A stretch of DNA of 64,000 nucleotides from Meridianimarinicoccus marinus (GTDB lineage Bacteria; Pseudomonadota; Alphaproteobacteria; Rhodobacterales; Rhodobacteraceae), in assembly GCF_040689105.1 (NCBI RefSeq), contig NZ_JBFBVU010000012.1:1-64000 (forward strand). The letters run 5' to 3'. Each line of letters starts with the position of its first letter. Position 1 is the stretch's first letter. Shown one piece after another: positions 8,236-16,485 of the stretch. The translations under genes were made by a program, and so were the position numbers. The notes beneath the pieces were generated by a model that saw only the letters and a list, made by a program, of their open reading frames with translations, was not told the DNA's origin and did no database searches.

Positions 8236-9197
8236 TGTCGCTCGCCCAATTTTTCCGACGGCACCCGATGGAGATCATCCTGGTCGCCATGTACCTGTTT
8301 CTGGTTGTGACGGCACCCGGCTTTGCCTCTGTCGACAACCAGTTGAACGTGCTGCGCAACGTGACCATGCAGGGCATCATCGCCTTTGGCATGACGATGA
8401 TCATCATCTCGGGCGAGATCGACCTGTCCATCGGCTCGGGCGTGGCGTTTTCGGGCTGCGTGACGGCCTGGGTGACGCGGGCGCTGTCCGACATCACCGG
8501 CCCTGTGGTGGCCATCTCGCTGGGTGCACTGGCGGCCATGGCGCTGCTGTTCATGATCGGCGTGTTCACCGGCAAGCTGCGTCAGCATTACAACATGCCG
8601 ACCTTCATCACCACGCTGGGCCTGCTGACCGTGCTGTCGGGCGCAGCCAACCTGATCACCGGCGGCTTCCCGATCACCAGCTTTCCCTACCAGTTCAGCT
8701 TCCTCGGCTCGGGCTTCCTGTTCGGCATTCCCTTCCCGGTCTACATCTTCGTCACGGTCTTCGGGCTTGTGTACTTCCTGATGAATTACACCAGCTTCGG
8801 CCGCGCCATTTTTGCGGTTGGCGGCAATCTCGAGGCCGCGCGCCTGTCGGGCATCGACGTCTGGAAGACCAAGACCCTGGCCCTGGGCATCACCGGCATC
8901 TTCACCGCCATCGCCGGCGTGCTGATTGCCAGCCAGATCCTGTCGGGCAGCGCCAGCGCCGCGCGCGGCTGGGAACTGGATGTCATCAGCGCTGTCATCA
9001 TCGGCGGCACCAGCCTGTTCGGTGGCAAGGGCAGCATTCGCGGCACCCTGATCGGCGTGCTGTTCCTGGGTGTCATCGTCAACGGGATGACGCTACTCAA
9101 TGTCAGCGAGTATTGGCAGTATGTGGTACGCGGGGCGCTGATCATCGGTGCGGTCCTGATGAACCACGCGCTGGAACGCCACACGACCAAGGCCTGA
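8235..9197 (+). CDS. Sugar ABC transporter permease (RbsC/XylH-like)
   Basis: A 320-residue polytopic inner-membrane protein with 8-10 hydrophobic segments. It carries the family landmarks MIIISGEIDLSIGSG near residue 55 and GGTSLFGGKGSIRGTLIG near 258. Translation is coupled to the ATPase gene through TGATG. It forms the transmembrane channel, probably as a homodimer, of the CUT2-type importer. Only one permease gene is present, as normal for this class. Confidence 0.9.
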   Translation: MSLAQFFRRHPMEIILVAMYLFLVVTAPGFASVDNQLNVLRNVTMQGIIAFGMTMIIISGEIDLSIGSGVAFSGCVTAWVTRALSDITGPVVAISLGALAAMALLFMIGVFTGKLRQHYNMPTFITTLGLLTVLSGAANLITGGFPITSFPYQFSFLGSGFLFGIPFPVYIFVTVFGLVYFLMNYTSFGRAIFAVGGNLEAARLSGIDVWKTKTLALGITGIFTAIAGVLIASQILSGSASAARGWELDVISAVIIGGTSLFGGKGSIRGTLIGVLFLGVIVNGMTLLNVSEYWQYVVRGALIIGAVLMNHALERHTTKA

Positions 9198-9217
9198 CCC
9201 GATCACCAGAGGACTCC

Positions 9218-10111
9218 ATGACCAAGATCCATTGCATTGCCCCCATCGGCAACATCTGCGGCGAAGCCGCAACCTTCTCGGCGTCCGAGAACTGCATCTA
9301 CTGGACCGACATCAACCGCTTCGTGGTGCATCGGATGGACCTGCAGACGCTGGCCGTGACCTCGCATCTGTTCGACGAACCGGCGGTGGCCCTGTCGCTG
9401 ACCGATCAGCCCGGACGGCTGCTGGTGGCGCTGGGATCGCGTCTTATCTATCTCGACCCGACCAGCGACACCCGCACCGATCTGGGCGTCCCGCTGCCCG
9501 ACGCGCCTGACGCGCGCTTCAACGATGGCCGGAGCGACCCGCTGGGCAATTTTTGGGTCGGCTCCATGGGCAACAACGTCGGGCCGAATGGCGAGGGGCT
9601 GGACGTGGCCGAAGGGCTGGGCCGCTTGTTCCGCTTCCGTGCGGGCGGCACACTGGAGGAGGTCGAATCCGGCATCGGTATTTCCAACACGCTATGCTGG
9701 GCCCCCGATGGCCAGACCTTCTATTTCGGCGACACCCTGAAAAACGAGATCCGCGCCTATCCCTACGATCCCGCCACCGGCGACATCGGCGCGGGCCGCC
9801 CGCATTTCACCGCCTTCGACCGCGGCCTGCCCGATGGATCGGCCATCGATGCCGAGGGCTACCTGTGGAACTGCCGGTTCTTCGGCGGCTGCATCGTGCG
9901 GGTGGCACCCGATGGCGCGGTCGACAGGGTGATCGACATGCCGGTGAAGAACATCACCACCTGCTGTTTCGGGGGGCCGGAACTTTCGACCCTCTATGTC
10001 ACCACCGCCAGTGCCGAGAAGGATCCCTCCGACCGCCTGGCCGGCAGCCTTTTCGCCATCGAGACCGACACCAGGGGGTTGCCCGAAAATCATTTCAGGA
10101 CTGGCGCCTAG
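9218..10111 (+). CDS. SMP-30/gluconolactonase/LRE family protein (sugar lactonase)
   Basis: A 297-residue six-bladed beta-propeller lactonase. Likely metal ligands are visible: Glu in CGEAATFS near residue 15, Asn in ISNTLCWAPDG, Asn in FNDGRSD and Asp in LPDGSAIDAEG. The ATG at 9218 has AGAGGA upstream and lies 20 bases after the permease. It probably hydrolyses the lactone formed when a sugar dehydrogenase oxidises the imported sugar, giving the aldonate used by the UxuA-type dehydratases. The family call is sound; the identity of the lactone is not known. Confidence 0.88.
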   Translation: MTKIHCIAPIGNICGEAATFSASENCIYWTDINRFVVHRMDLQTLAVTSHLFDEPAVALSLTDQPGRLLVALGSRLIYLDPTSDTRTDLGVPLPDAPDARFNDGRSDPLGNFWVGSMGNNVGPNGEGLDVAEGLGRLFRFRAGGTLEEVESGIGISNTLCWAPDGQTFYFGDTLKNEIRAYPYDPATGDIGAGRPHFTAFDRGLPDGSAIDAEGYLWNCRFFGGCIVRVAPDGAVDRVIDMPVKNITTCCFGGPELSTLYVTTASAEKDPSDRLAGSLFAIETDTRGLPENHFRTGA

Positions 10112-10272
10112 GCGCTCCGCGTTGGCACAGTTTGCCGCAGGTGCGCCTTTCGGGGAGCGGTGCGGGTAACTGCCCGACCTGAAGAAATCTGCCGCGACAG
10201 GGCGCGCGAATTACAGCGCGTCTTTTACGCCATGGCCAGGCCCAGCTCACCGGCAAGGCGTCCCTGTCCGAG

Positions 10273-10599
10273 ATGACCGACGGTGAACTCAAGCTGGTGG
10301 TGAATCACCTGAAGGAAAAGGGCTTCCGGGTACAGGCAGCCCCGCGCCAGCGCCACGCCGCCGCCCCGCGCGCGGACCTGCGGTTTGCGCATGTGATGTG
10401 GCGCCTGCTTGGCGAGGCGGGCGTGCTGGAGCGGCCCGGCCGGGACGGGCTGAACGCTTTCGTCCGGGCGCGGTTCGAGGCTGCCTGGGGATCGGTTCCC
10501 GTCGATATCGACATGCTGCGCGATCACGGCCAGATCCAGGACGTGGTCGAGGCGCTCAAGGCCTGGTGCCTGCGCGCCGACATCGAACTGGAGCCCTGA
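10273..10599 (+). CDS. GemA-like (DUF1018) phage regulatory protein, 5'-truncated
   Basis: 108 residues resembling the C-terminal two thirds of Mu gp16/GemA: a GELKLVVNHLKEKGF segment, then LLGEAGVLERPGRDGLNAFVR and a terminal VVEALKAWCLR. Coding similarity (QLTGKASLSEM) extends upstream of the ATG, back towards a stop at 10180-10182, but no start is seen there and the usual N-terminal helix is missing. This is probably the left edge of the phage remnant, cut within gemA. In Mu-like phages GemA is an early protein affecting host gene expression and DNA topology; here it may be non-functional. Confidence 0.6.
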   Translation: MTDGELKLVVNHLKEKGFRVQAAPRQRHAAAPRADLRFAHVMWRLLGEAGVLERPGRDGLNAFVRARFEAAWGSVPVDIDMLRDHGQIQDVVEALKAWCLRADIELEP

Positions 10600-10601
10600 C
10601 C

Positions 10602-10862
10602 ATGACCCGCCCGCACGTCACCGACCACGCCCTTCTGCGCTATCTGGAGCGCCGCCTGGGCATCGACGTGGATACCCATCGCGCGGCCATTGAAGAGGCC
10701 GTTCAACGGGGTGTTGAACACCAGGCCTGCGGGGTGCTGTGGGACGGGATGCGGTTTCGGCTGGTGGGCCACAAGGTGGTGACCTGCGTGCACCGGTCGC
10801 AACCCGATGTCCGCACCGGCCGGGCGCGCGGCAGGCGAGGGGCGATCGATGGCCCTGAATGA
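10602..10862 (+). CDS. Small conserved phage-associated protein
   Basis: An 86-residue protein beginning MTRPHVTDHALLRYLERRLG. I recognise the N-terminal pattern (TDHALLRYLER, then GVLWDGMRFRLVGHKVVTCV) from small hypothetical proteins near Mu-like and tail modules in Rhodobacteraceae, but no function is known to me. It starts 2 bases after the GemA fragment and overlaps the next gene by 14 bases. The basic C-terminal tail (GRARGRRG) might contact nucleic acid. No signal peptide or membrane segment. Confidence 0.6.
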   Translation: MTRPHVTDHALLRYLERRLGIDVDTHRAAIEEAVQRGVEHQACGVLWDGMRFRLVGHKVVTCVHRSQPDVRTGRARGRRGAIDGPE

Positions 10863-11178
10863 GTTCTACGGTGTCGCGCGCCAGATCGCGGATCCCACCA
10901 GCATTGCTGCCGAGGTCACCACCGAACTGACCCGCGAGGCCACCGCCGCCGGCATGACGCTGGCCGAGCTGATGACCATGATCGCGCTCAAATCCGCCGC
11001 TTACGACCGCGCGATCACCACGGTCGCCGCGCTGGAAGCCGAATGCGAAGCGCGGATCCTCGCAGTCGATCTGGCCGCGCCCGACTACCAGCAGCAACTG
11101 GCAGTGGTCGCCGCTACCAACACCGGTGAAATCGAAACCGCCCGGACCTCCGTCTCGGCGCTCATTGAGGGAGTGTAA
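10849..11178 (+). CDS. Hypothetical phage protein preceding the tail sheath gene
   Basis: A 109-residue, mostly helical acidic protein rich in Ala and Glu. There is no recognised domain, signal peptide or membrane segment. It overlaps the preceding gene by 14 bases and ends 2 bases before the sheath start, so it is part of the tail operon. The position suggests a structural or assembly protein. I cannot assign it further. Confidence 0.55.
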   Translation: MALNEFYGVARQIADPTSIAAEVTTELTREATAAGMTLAELMTMIALKSAAYDRAITTVAALEAECEARILAVDLAAPDYQQQLAVVAATNTGEIETARTSVSALIEGV

Positions 11179-11180
11179 TC

Positions 11181-12695
11181 ATGGGCTTTCTGCACGGCAT
11201 CGAAACCCTTGAGATCGACAGCGGCCTGCGCCCGATCCGGCTGGCGGATTTCTCGACCATCGGCGTGGTGGGCACCGCGCCCAACGCAGCCGGTGCCACG
11301 GCCGCCACCCTGACCGTCGGAACCGCCGCGGCCAACAACCTGATCACCCTGACCGCTGCTTCGGCGGGTGGTGGCGGCAATGCCGTTTCCTTCCAGCTGG
11401 TCGATCCGGGCGCGGCCAATGCCGCGCTGGATGTGGATGTCACTGGCAGCGCGATCACCGTGACGCTGGCCACCGATGCGGGCGGCGCAGTGACCTCGAC
11501 GGCCGCCGGGCTGATCACCGCGATCAATGCCGACGTTGCGGCCTCGGCACTGGTGGCCGCGACGGGCGGTGCCGGAAATGGCGGCGGTGCCGCCAAGCGT
11601 ATGCTGGCCGCGCGGAACCTGTCGGGCGGGGCCGACGAGCCTTTCCCGCTGAACACGCCGGTCCTGATCTCGGGCCGCCGGATCGAGGCTGCGGGGCTGG
11701 GCGATACCGGCACGCTGCCCGAGGCGATCGACGCGATCTTCGACCAGGTCGGCGCCCGTGTCGTGGTCGTGCGTGTGGCCGAGGGCGGGGACGCCGCCGG
11801 CACGCTGGCCAATATCATCGGCGGGGTCGATGCGGGTGGCAACAACCTGGGTGTGCAGGCCTTCCTGGATGCCAAGGCGCTGGCCAAGGTCACCCCGCGG
11901 ATCCTGATCGCGCCGGGGTTCTCGCAGAACACCGCCGTGGTGTCCGAACTGGTGGGCATCGCCGACCGGCTGCGCGCCGTGGTCATCGCCGATGGTCCCA
12001 ACACCACCGACGCCGAGGCCATCACGTTCCGCGAGCAGTTCGGGTCGCAGCGTATCCTGGTGGTGGATCCCTGGGTGAAGGTCTTCGACACCGCCCTGCA
12101 GACGGAAGTTGCCGCACCGCCTTCGGCCCGCGTGGCCGGCGTCATTGCCCGCACCGATCAGGACAAGGGGTTCTGGTGGTCGCCCTCGAACCAGCTGATC
12201 GGCGGCATTACCGGCACCGCCCGGCCGGTGTCCTTCGGGCTGAGCGATCCGACCTGTCGCGCCAACCTTCTGAACGAAAACGCGGTCACCACCGTGGTTC
12301 AGGAAAGCGGCTTCCGGATCTGGGGCAACCGGTCGACCACGCCCGATGCGCTCTGGACCTTCCTGTCGGTGCGCCGGACGGCGGATGTGATCGAGGACAG
12401 CATCGAGGCCGCGCATCTGTGGGCCATGGATCGCCCATTCTCGGCCCAACTGATCCGCGACATCCGCGACGGGGTCGCGGCCTTCCTGCGGCGGATGGAG
12501 GCCCTGGGCGCGATCCTGGGCGGCACCGTCTGGATCGACGAAGAGCTGAACACCGAGGCCACGCTAAAAGGCGGTCAGCTGTACCTCGACTACGATTTCG
12601 AGCCGCCCGCGCCGCTGGAGCGCCTGACGTTCCGCGCCCATCGCAACGGTGACTACTACGAAGACCTGGTCGCCCAGGTCGTGTCGGCAAGCTGA
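11181..12695 (+). CDS. Contractile phage tail sheath protein (P2 FI-like) with an inserted surface domain
   Basis: A 504-residue tail sheath subunit. The family core starts at residues 17-36 (RPIRLADFSTIGVVGTAP) and resumes at ADEPFPLNTPVLISG (151 on). It continues through ILIAPGFSQ, a FWWSPSNQLIGGITG region and a C-terminal YLDYDFEPPAPLERLTFRAH segment. Residues about 37-151 form an extra Ala/Gly/Thr-rich beta domain (GNAVSFQLVDPGAANAALDV) placed where the sheath tolerates surface insertions. The protein polymerises around the tail tube and contracts on injection. Sheath length and conserved ends appear intact. Confidence 0.9.
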   Translation: MGFLHGIETLEIDSGLRPIRLADFSTIGVVGTAPNAAGATAATLTVGTAAANNLITLTAASAGGGGNAVSFQLVDPGAANAALDVDVTGSAITVTLATDAGGAVTSTAAGLITAINADVAASALVAATGGAGNGGGAAKRMLAARNLSGGADEPFPLNTPVLISGRRIEAAGLGDTGTLPEAIDAIFDQVGARVVVVRVAEGGDAAGTLANIIGGVDAGGNNLGVQAFLDAKALAKVTPRILIAPGFSQNTAVVSELVGIADRLRAVVIADGPNTTDAEAITFREQFGSQRILVVDPWVKVFDTALQTEVAAPPSARVAGVIARTDQDKGFWWSPSNQLIGGITGTARPVSFGLSDPTCRANLLNENAVTTVVQESGFRIWGNRSTTPDALWTFLSVRRTADVIEDSIEAAHLWAMDRPFSAQLIRDIRDGVAAFLRRMEALGAILGGTVWIDEELNTEATLKGGQLYLDYDFEPPAPLERLTFRAHRNGDYYEDLVAQVVSAS

Positions 12696-12705
12696 GGAGA
12701 CCGTC

Positions 12706-13206
12706 ATGAGCTATCCCCGCACCATCCGCAACTTCAACGCCTTCATCGACGCGACCAGCTATTTCGGCCTCGTGCTGGAGGCCAAGCTGCCGATGCTGGA
12801 TCTGGAAACCGCCAACCATCGTGGCGCCGGCATGGACGGCACCATCGAGATCGACATGGGGATGAAGGCCATGTCGGCCGAACTGACCGTCTCCGAGCAT
12901 CGCCCCGAGCTGATCCGGCTGTTCGGCAACCGTCAGCGGCTGGTGCTGCGCCCGGCGGGCCTGTCGCAGGTCAGCTACTCGGACGCCGACACCTATGTCT
13001 ACACCATCGGCGGGCTGTGGAAGACCGTGGATCCCGGCACCCTGAAGCCGGGCACCGATGCGCCGCTCAAGCTCGCCACCGCCGTGGACTACCTGCGCAT
13101 CGAGATGAACGGCGGGGAGCTGGTCGAGATCGATGTCGAGAACGGCAAGCGCGTGATTGGCGGCACCGACCAGATGGCCGCCCTGCGCGAAGCCATGGGG
13201 CTGTAA
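12706..13206 (+). CDS. Phage major tail tube protein (P2 FII-like)
   Basis: A 166-residue tail tube subunit, usual length for the P2 FII family. It begins MSYPRTIRNFNAFIDATSYFG, with the central segment GTIEIDMGMKAMSAELTVSEH and a C-terminal DYLRIEMNGGELVEIDVEN. The ATG at 12706 follows GAGGAGACC and lies 10 bases after the sheath stop. It stacks as hexameric rings inside the sheath. Order sheath-tube-chaperone-tape measure is as in P2. Confidence 0.9.
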   Translation: MSYPRTIRNFNAFIDATSYFGLVLEAKLPMLDLETANHRGAGMDGTIEIDMGMKAMSAELTVSEHRPELIRLFGNRQRLVLRPAGLSQVSYSDADTYVYTIGGLWKTVDPGTLKPGTDAPLKLATAVDYLRIEMNGGELVEIDVENGKRVIGGTDQMAALREAMGL

Positions 13207-13243
13207 GCCCCCCTTTTACCCCCCTGTTTGAAGGACCGTTTAC

Positions 13244-13537
13244 ATGACCACCCGAAACGTATCGCTTTCCACCCCCGTCAAGCGCACCGGCGACCAGAAC
13301 GACGTCGCTGCCGTCGCCCTGCGCAAGCCCCAGCCCGGCGAGATGCGCGGCCTGAAGCTGCTCGATGTGCTGCAGCTCGACGTGAACGCCCTGCTGGTGC
13401 TGCTGCCCCGCATCACCGACCCGGCGCTGACCCGTGACGAGGTGGCGACCATGGAGCTGGACGATCTGCTGAAGCTGGGCGGCGAGGTCACCCAGTTCTT
13501 CGGAGGCGCTGACACCGGCCCTTTCCCGACGACGTAG
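13244..13537 (+). CDS. Phage tail assembly chaperone, short form (P2 E-like)
   Basis: A 97-residue protein of the P2 gpE / tail assembly chaperone family. The N-terminal half carries RKPQPGEMRGLKLLDVLQLD and the C-terminal half is a helical LTRDEVATMELDDLLKLGGE region. It ends GPFPTT at TAG 13535-13537. A CCCTTTC heptamer at 13519-13525 sits in the correct phase for -1 slippage, which would extend the protein into the next frame (13546-13677). The short and long forms together are known in other phages to chaperone the tape-measure protein during tail assembly. Confidence 0.85.
   Translation: MTTRNVSLSTPVKRTGDQNDVAAVALRKPQPGEMRGLKLLDVLQLDVNALLVLLPRITDPALTRDEVATMELDDLLKLGGEVTQFFGGADTGPFPTT
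13519..13525 (+). promoter_or_regulatory. Probable programmed -1 ribosomal frameshift site CCCTTTC
   Basis: The heptamer fits X XXY YYZ exactly in phase: zero-frame codons are GGC CCT TTC. After slipping to CCC TTT the ribosome reads CCC GAC GAC GTA GAG GCC GCG ATG and stays open into the E' frame. A 6-bp stem (13541-13546 with 13556-13561) lies 15 bases downstream, rather far for a classic stimulator. The E/E' type frameshift is established for P2-like and lambda-like tails; its use here is inference. Confidence 0.7.
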
Positions 13538-13545
13538 AGGCCGCG

Positions 13546-13677
13546 ATGGCCGATGTCGCGGTGACCTTCGGGTTCGGCCACGGCGACATGTGCCGCATGG
13601 ACCTGGAAGAACTGGGCCGCTGGCAGGCCCGCGCCCATGACCTTGCCGACAGCCTGAAGGAGAGCCGCGGAAAATGA
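13546..13677 (+). CDS. Tail assembly chaperone extension frame (P2 E'-like)
   Basis: A 43-codon frame from ATG 13546 encoding MADVAVTFGFGHGDMCRMDL and a short helical tail (LEELGRWQARAHDLADSLKE). It resembles the second frame of gpE/E' pairs between tail tube and tape measure. The ATG has no good ribosome binding site and the frame is open upstream to the slippery site, so it is probably made as a fusion to the 97-residue chaperone by -1 frameshifting. It overlaps the tape-measure start by 4 bases (ATGA). Confidence 0.7.
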   Translation: MADVAVTFGFGHGDMCRMDLEELGRWQARAHDLADSLKESRGK

Positions 13678-15884
13678 GCCTCGACGTCGCCATGATCATG
13701 CGCCTGGTGGACCGGGTGACCGGTCCGCACAAACGCATCATCTCGTCGGTGCGCGAGATGGGCGGCGCCGTGGACCGGGCCGGATCGGGGATGGTCGAAC
13801 GCGCCGATGCCATGAACACCGCGATCCGCAACCAGAAGGCGCAACTGGCGGGGGCCGCGTTCGAGACCGCCGGCTGGGCGGCAGGCTTGTATGCGGTCAT
13901 TCGTCCGGCCGTCGGGTTCGAAGCCTCCATGGACAAGGTCGGGGCCGTGTCGCGCGCCAACGACGCAGACCTGCAACGGCTGACCGAGAGTGCGCGGGAA
14001 CTGGGAGCCACGACCCCCTGGGCTGCAAGCCAGGCCGCGGAGGGGATGCAGTTTCTGGCCATGGCGGGCTTTGATACCACCCAGATCATCGCAACGATGC
14101 CGGGAATGCTGAACCTCGCCAGTGCAGCAGCCCTGGGGTTGGGAGAAACCGCCGATATCGCCTCCAACATCCTGACCGGCTTCAAGCTCGAAGCCGGGGA
14201 AATGGGCCGCGTCGCGGACGTGCTGACCAACACCTTCACCAGCTCGAACGTCAACCTGACGATGCTGGGCGAGACCATGGCCTATGTCGGGCCGGATGCA
14301 GCCAATGCCGGTCTGGCCATCGAGCAGACGGCTGCGATGGTCGGGCTATTGGGCAATGCGGGGATCCAGGGCAGTCGCGCGGGAACGGCGCTCAGGTCCA
14401 TGCTGGCAAGGCTGGCAGGGCCGACCGGAGCCGCGGCGGCCGCCCTTCAAGACCTGGGCATTCAGACCAAGGATGCAGAAGGCAACCTGCGCCCACTGCC
14501 AGATATCCTGGCGGAGATGGACATCGCCATGGCGGATCTGGGAACCGCCGCGCAAACCGAATTGCGCGCCACCATCTTTGGGCTGGAAGCCGCAACTGCG
14601 GCGGGTGTGCTCATGGGAGAGGCCGGGTCCGGCGCATTGCAGACCTATACCGACACCCTCTACGAGACCGGATCTGCCGCCCGTGTGGCCGCTGAACAGA
14701 ACGACAACGTCATGGGGATGTTGAAGCGCGCGCAAAGTGTGCTGGAAGCAATCTCGATCACGATTGGCACGGTGCTTTTGCCGGGGCTCATGGAAATCGG
14801 CGATGCCATCCTGCCTATCCTGGAGCGCGTCAATGAATGGGCCGCGGCCAACCCCGAGCTGGTGGCCACGCTGGGCAAGCTGGCCATCGGCCTGCTGGTG
14901 GCGCGCGTGGCCATGATCGGGCTGCGGTTCGGGGTTCTGACGCTGATCCAGCCGTTTGTGGGGCTGCTGCGCTGGTCCGGCCTGCTGCTGCGCGGGCTGG
15001 GTCTTCTGGCCGGGCTCAACCCGTTCGGAGTGTTGGCCCTGGCCGCCGTTCTGGCCTGGTACGTGATCCGCGACAACTGGGGCGATATCGTCGACTGGTT
15101 CCGGGCCAAGATCGCCGCGGTGACCGCCGCCTTTGACGAAGGCTTCGTGCAGGGGCTGATCGCCCTGTTGGCCGAGTTCAACCCCTTCACCCTGTTCTAC
15201 GAGGCGGTGGACGGGCTGGCGGGATATGTCGGCGAGAAGCTGACCGATCTCTGGGGCCGGATCGATGGTGCCCTGTCGGGCATGCCCAAGTATGAGGCCG
15301 GCAAGTTGATGGTGCAAAACATCTGGGACGGCGCGAAGCAGTTGGTCGGCCCGATGGTGGCGGATCTGAACGCGTCGATCGACGGTGGGCTGCAGCAGGC
15401 GTCATTGCTGGACACCGGCAAGGCGCTGCTGGGTAGTCTCGCCGGGGGCATGGGCAAGGTGATCGGCGCGCACATCGAGGCGATCGGTCAGAAGATCCGC
15501 GAGGCCTTCGGCGGCCTGTCTCTGGTCGAGGCGGGCCGCAACCTGATCCGGTCCTTGTGGCGCGGGGCGGGGGAGCTGATCGGGCAAATGGTTGCCGACC
15601 TGCGGGACCGCGTGGAGGGCATTCTACCGGGTTGGGCCGCGCGGCTGATCTCGGGCGATGACGCGCCCGAGGTCACCCCAACCCGCGCGCCGCTGACCAC
15701 CGCAGATGTCCAGCCCACCTCAAATGTGGTCACCACGACCGTGGGCGAGATCCATGTGCATCCGGCGCCCGGTACCGATCCGGATGCTGTGGCGCGGGCG
15801 GTCCGGACCGAACTGTCCAAGGCTGGCGGGCAGTCTGCCTCGCAAAACCTCTATGACCACGGGGAGGACGACCTGTGGCCCTGA
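13674..15884 (+). CDS. Phage tail tape measure protein
   Basis: A 736-residue tape measure protein of the TP901/PhageMin_Tail type. N-terminal coiled-coil regions are followed by the conserved core at residues about 85-340: ARELGATTPWAASQAAEGMQ, LNLASAAALGLGETADIAS, FTSSNVNLTMLGETM and GNAGIQGSRAGTALRSML. A hydrophobic stretch near 385-465 precedes amphipathic repeats containing SLAGGMGKVIGAHIEAIGQ. It sets tail length and sits in the tube lumen. The gene overlaps the chaperone extension by 4 bases and the U gene by 10. It appears intact and implies a medium-length tail. Confidence 0.9.
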   Translation: MSLDVAMIMRLVDRVTGPHKRIISSVREMGGAVDRAGSGMVERADAMNTAIRNQKAQLAGAAFETAGWAAGLYAVIRPAVGFEASMDKVGAVSRANDADLQRLTESARELGATTPWAASQAAEGMQFLAMAGFDTTQIIATMPGMLNLASAAALGLGETADIASNILTGFKLEAGEMGRVADVLTNTFTSSNVNLTMLGETMAYVGPDAANAGLAIEQTAAMVGLLGNAGIQGSRAGTALRSMLARLAGPTGAAAAALQDLGIQTKDAEGNLRPLPDILAEMDIAMADLGTAAQTELRATIFGLEAATAAGVLMGEAGSGALQTYTDTLYETGSAARVAAEQNDNVMGMLKRAQSVLEAISITIGTVLLPGLMEIGDAILPILERVNEWAAANPELVATLGKLAIGLLVARVAMIGLRFGVLTLIQPFVGLLRWSGLLLRGLGLLAGLNPFGVLALAAVLAWYVIRDNWGDIVDWFRAKIAAVTAAFDEGFVQGLIALLAEFNPFTLFYEAVDGLAGYVGEKLTDLWGRIDGALSGMPKYEAGKLMVQNIWDGAKQLVGPMVADLNASIDGGLQQASLLDTGKALLGSLAGGMGKVIGAHIEAIGQKIREAFGGLSLVEAGRNLIRSLWRGAGELIGQMVADLRDRVEGILPGWAARLISGDDAPEVTPTRAPLTTADVQPTSNVVTTTVGEIHVHPAPGTDPDAVARAVRTELSKAGGQSASQNLYDHGEDDLWP

Positions 15885-16291
15885 CGTCGCTTGTCATGAT
15901 GGGCCTTGGTGCCTTCCGCTTCGGGGTCAACCAGTCCTCCTACCAGGCGCTGCGCCGGGTTGCCGACTATCGCTGGGCGCATCTGGACCGCGCCGGGCGC
16001 GCTCCGGCGGCGCAATTCCTGGGGCCGGGGGTGCAGACCATCACCCTTGACGGGGTCATTTACCCCCATTTCAAGGGCGGGCTGCGGCAGGTCGAGGGCA
16101 TGCGCCTGGCCGCCCGCGCCGGTCAGCCGATGGTGCTGGTCGACGGGCTGGGCTGGGTGCTGGACCAATGGGTCATCACCCGCGTCGACGAGCGCAAGGG
16201 CGTGTTCCTGCGCGACGGGGCCCCGCGCCGCATCGCGTTCTCGGTCACCCTGCAAAGCTATGGAGGCGACGCATGGCTGCCGAGTATCTGA
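15875..16291 (+). CDS. Phage tail protein U (P2 gpU-like tail terminator)
   Basis: A 138-residue protein matching the P2 gpU family: MMGLGAFRFGVNQSSYQALR at the N terminus, then GPGVQTITLDGVIYP and a C-terminal FSVTLQSYGGDAWL. The start is GTG 15875, overlapping the tape-measure stop by 10 bases. gpU-type proteins are thought to cap or terminate the tail tube and sheath. Length is normal. Confidence 0.85.
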   Translation: MALTSLVMMGLGAFRFGVNQSSYQALRRVADYRWAHLDRAGRAPAAQFLGPGVQTITLDGVIYPHFKGGLRQVEGMRLAARAGQPMVLVDGLGWVLDQWVITRVDERKGVFLRDGAPRRIAFSVTLQSYGGDAWLPSI

Positions 16292-16485
16292 CCCAACCCG
16301 GCGACATGCTGGATGCGATCTGCCAGGCCCATTACGGCCATACCGACAGCGTGACCGAGGTGCTGGCGGCCAACCCCGGACTGGCTGTGTTCGGGCCTGT
16401 GCTGCCGCCGCGCCTGACGGTCCTGCTGCCCGATCCCCCCGATCGCCGGCAAACACCGGTGATCCGACTGTGGGGGCAGGCATGA
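16273..16485 (+). CDS. Phage tail protein X (P2 gpX-like, LysM-related)
   Basis: A 70-residue protein starting MAAEYLTQPGDMLDAICQAH, a LysM-like fold typical of P2 gpX. A VTEVLAANPGLA helix and a Pro-rich LPPRLTVLLPDPP end are also characteristic. It overlaps U by 19 bases and D by 4. gpX is a baseplate/tail protein that may contact peptidoglycan. Confidence 0.85.
   Translation: MAAEYLTQPGDMLDAICQAHYGHTDSVTEVLAANPGLAVFGPVLPPRLTVLLPDPPDRRQTPVIRLWGQA

Noticed and set aside
10701..10719. Inverted repeat GTTCAA-N7-TTGAAC as an operator
   Set aside because: It lies inside the coding sequence of the small phage protein and has no promoter context.
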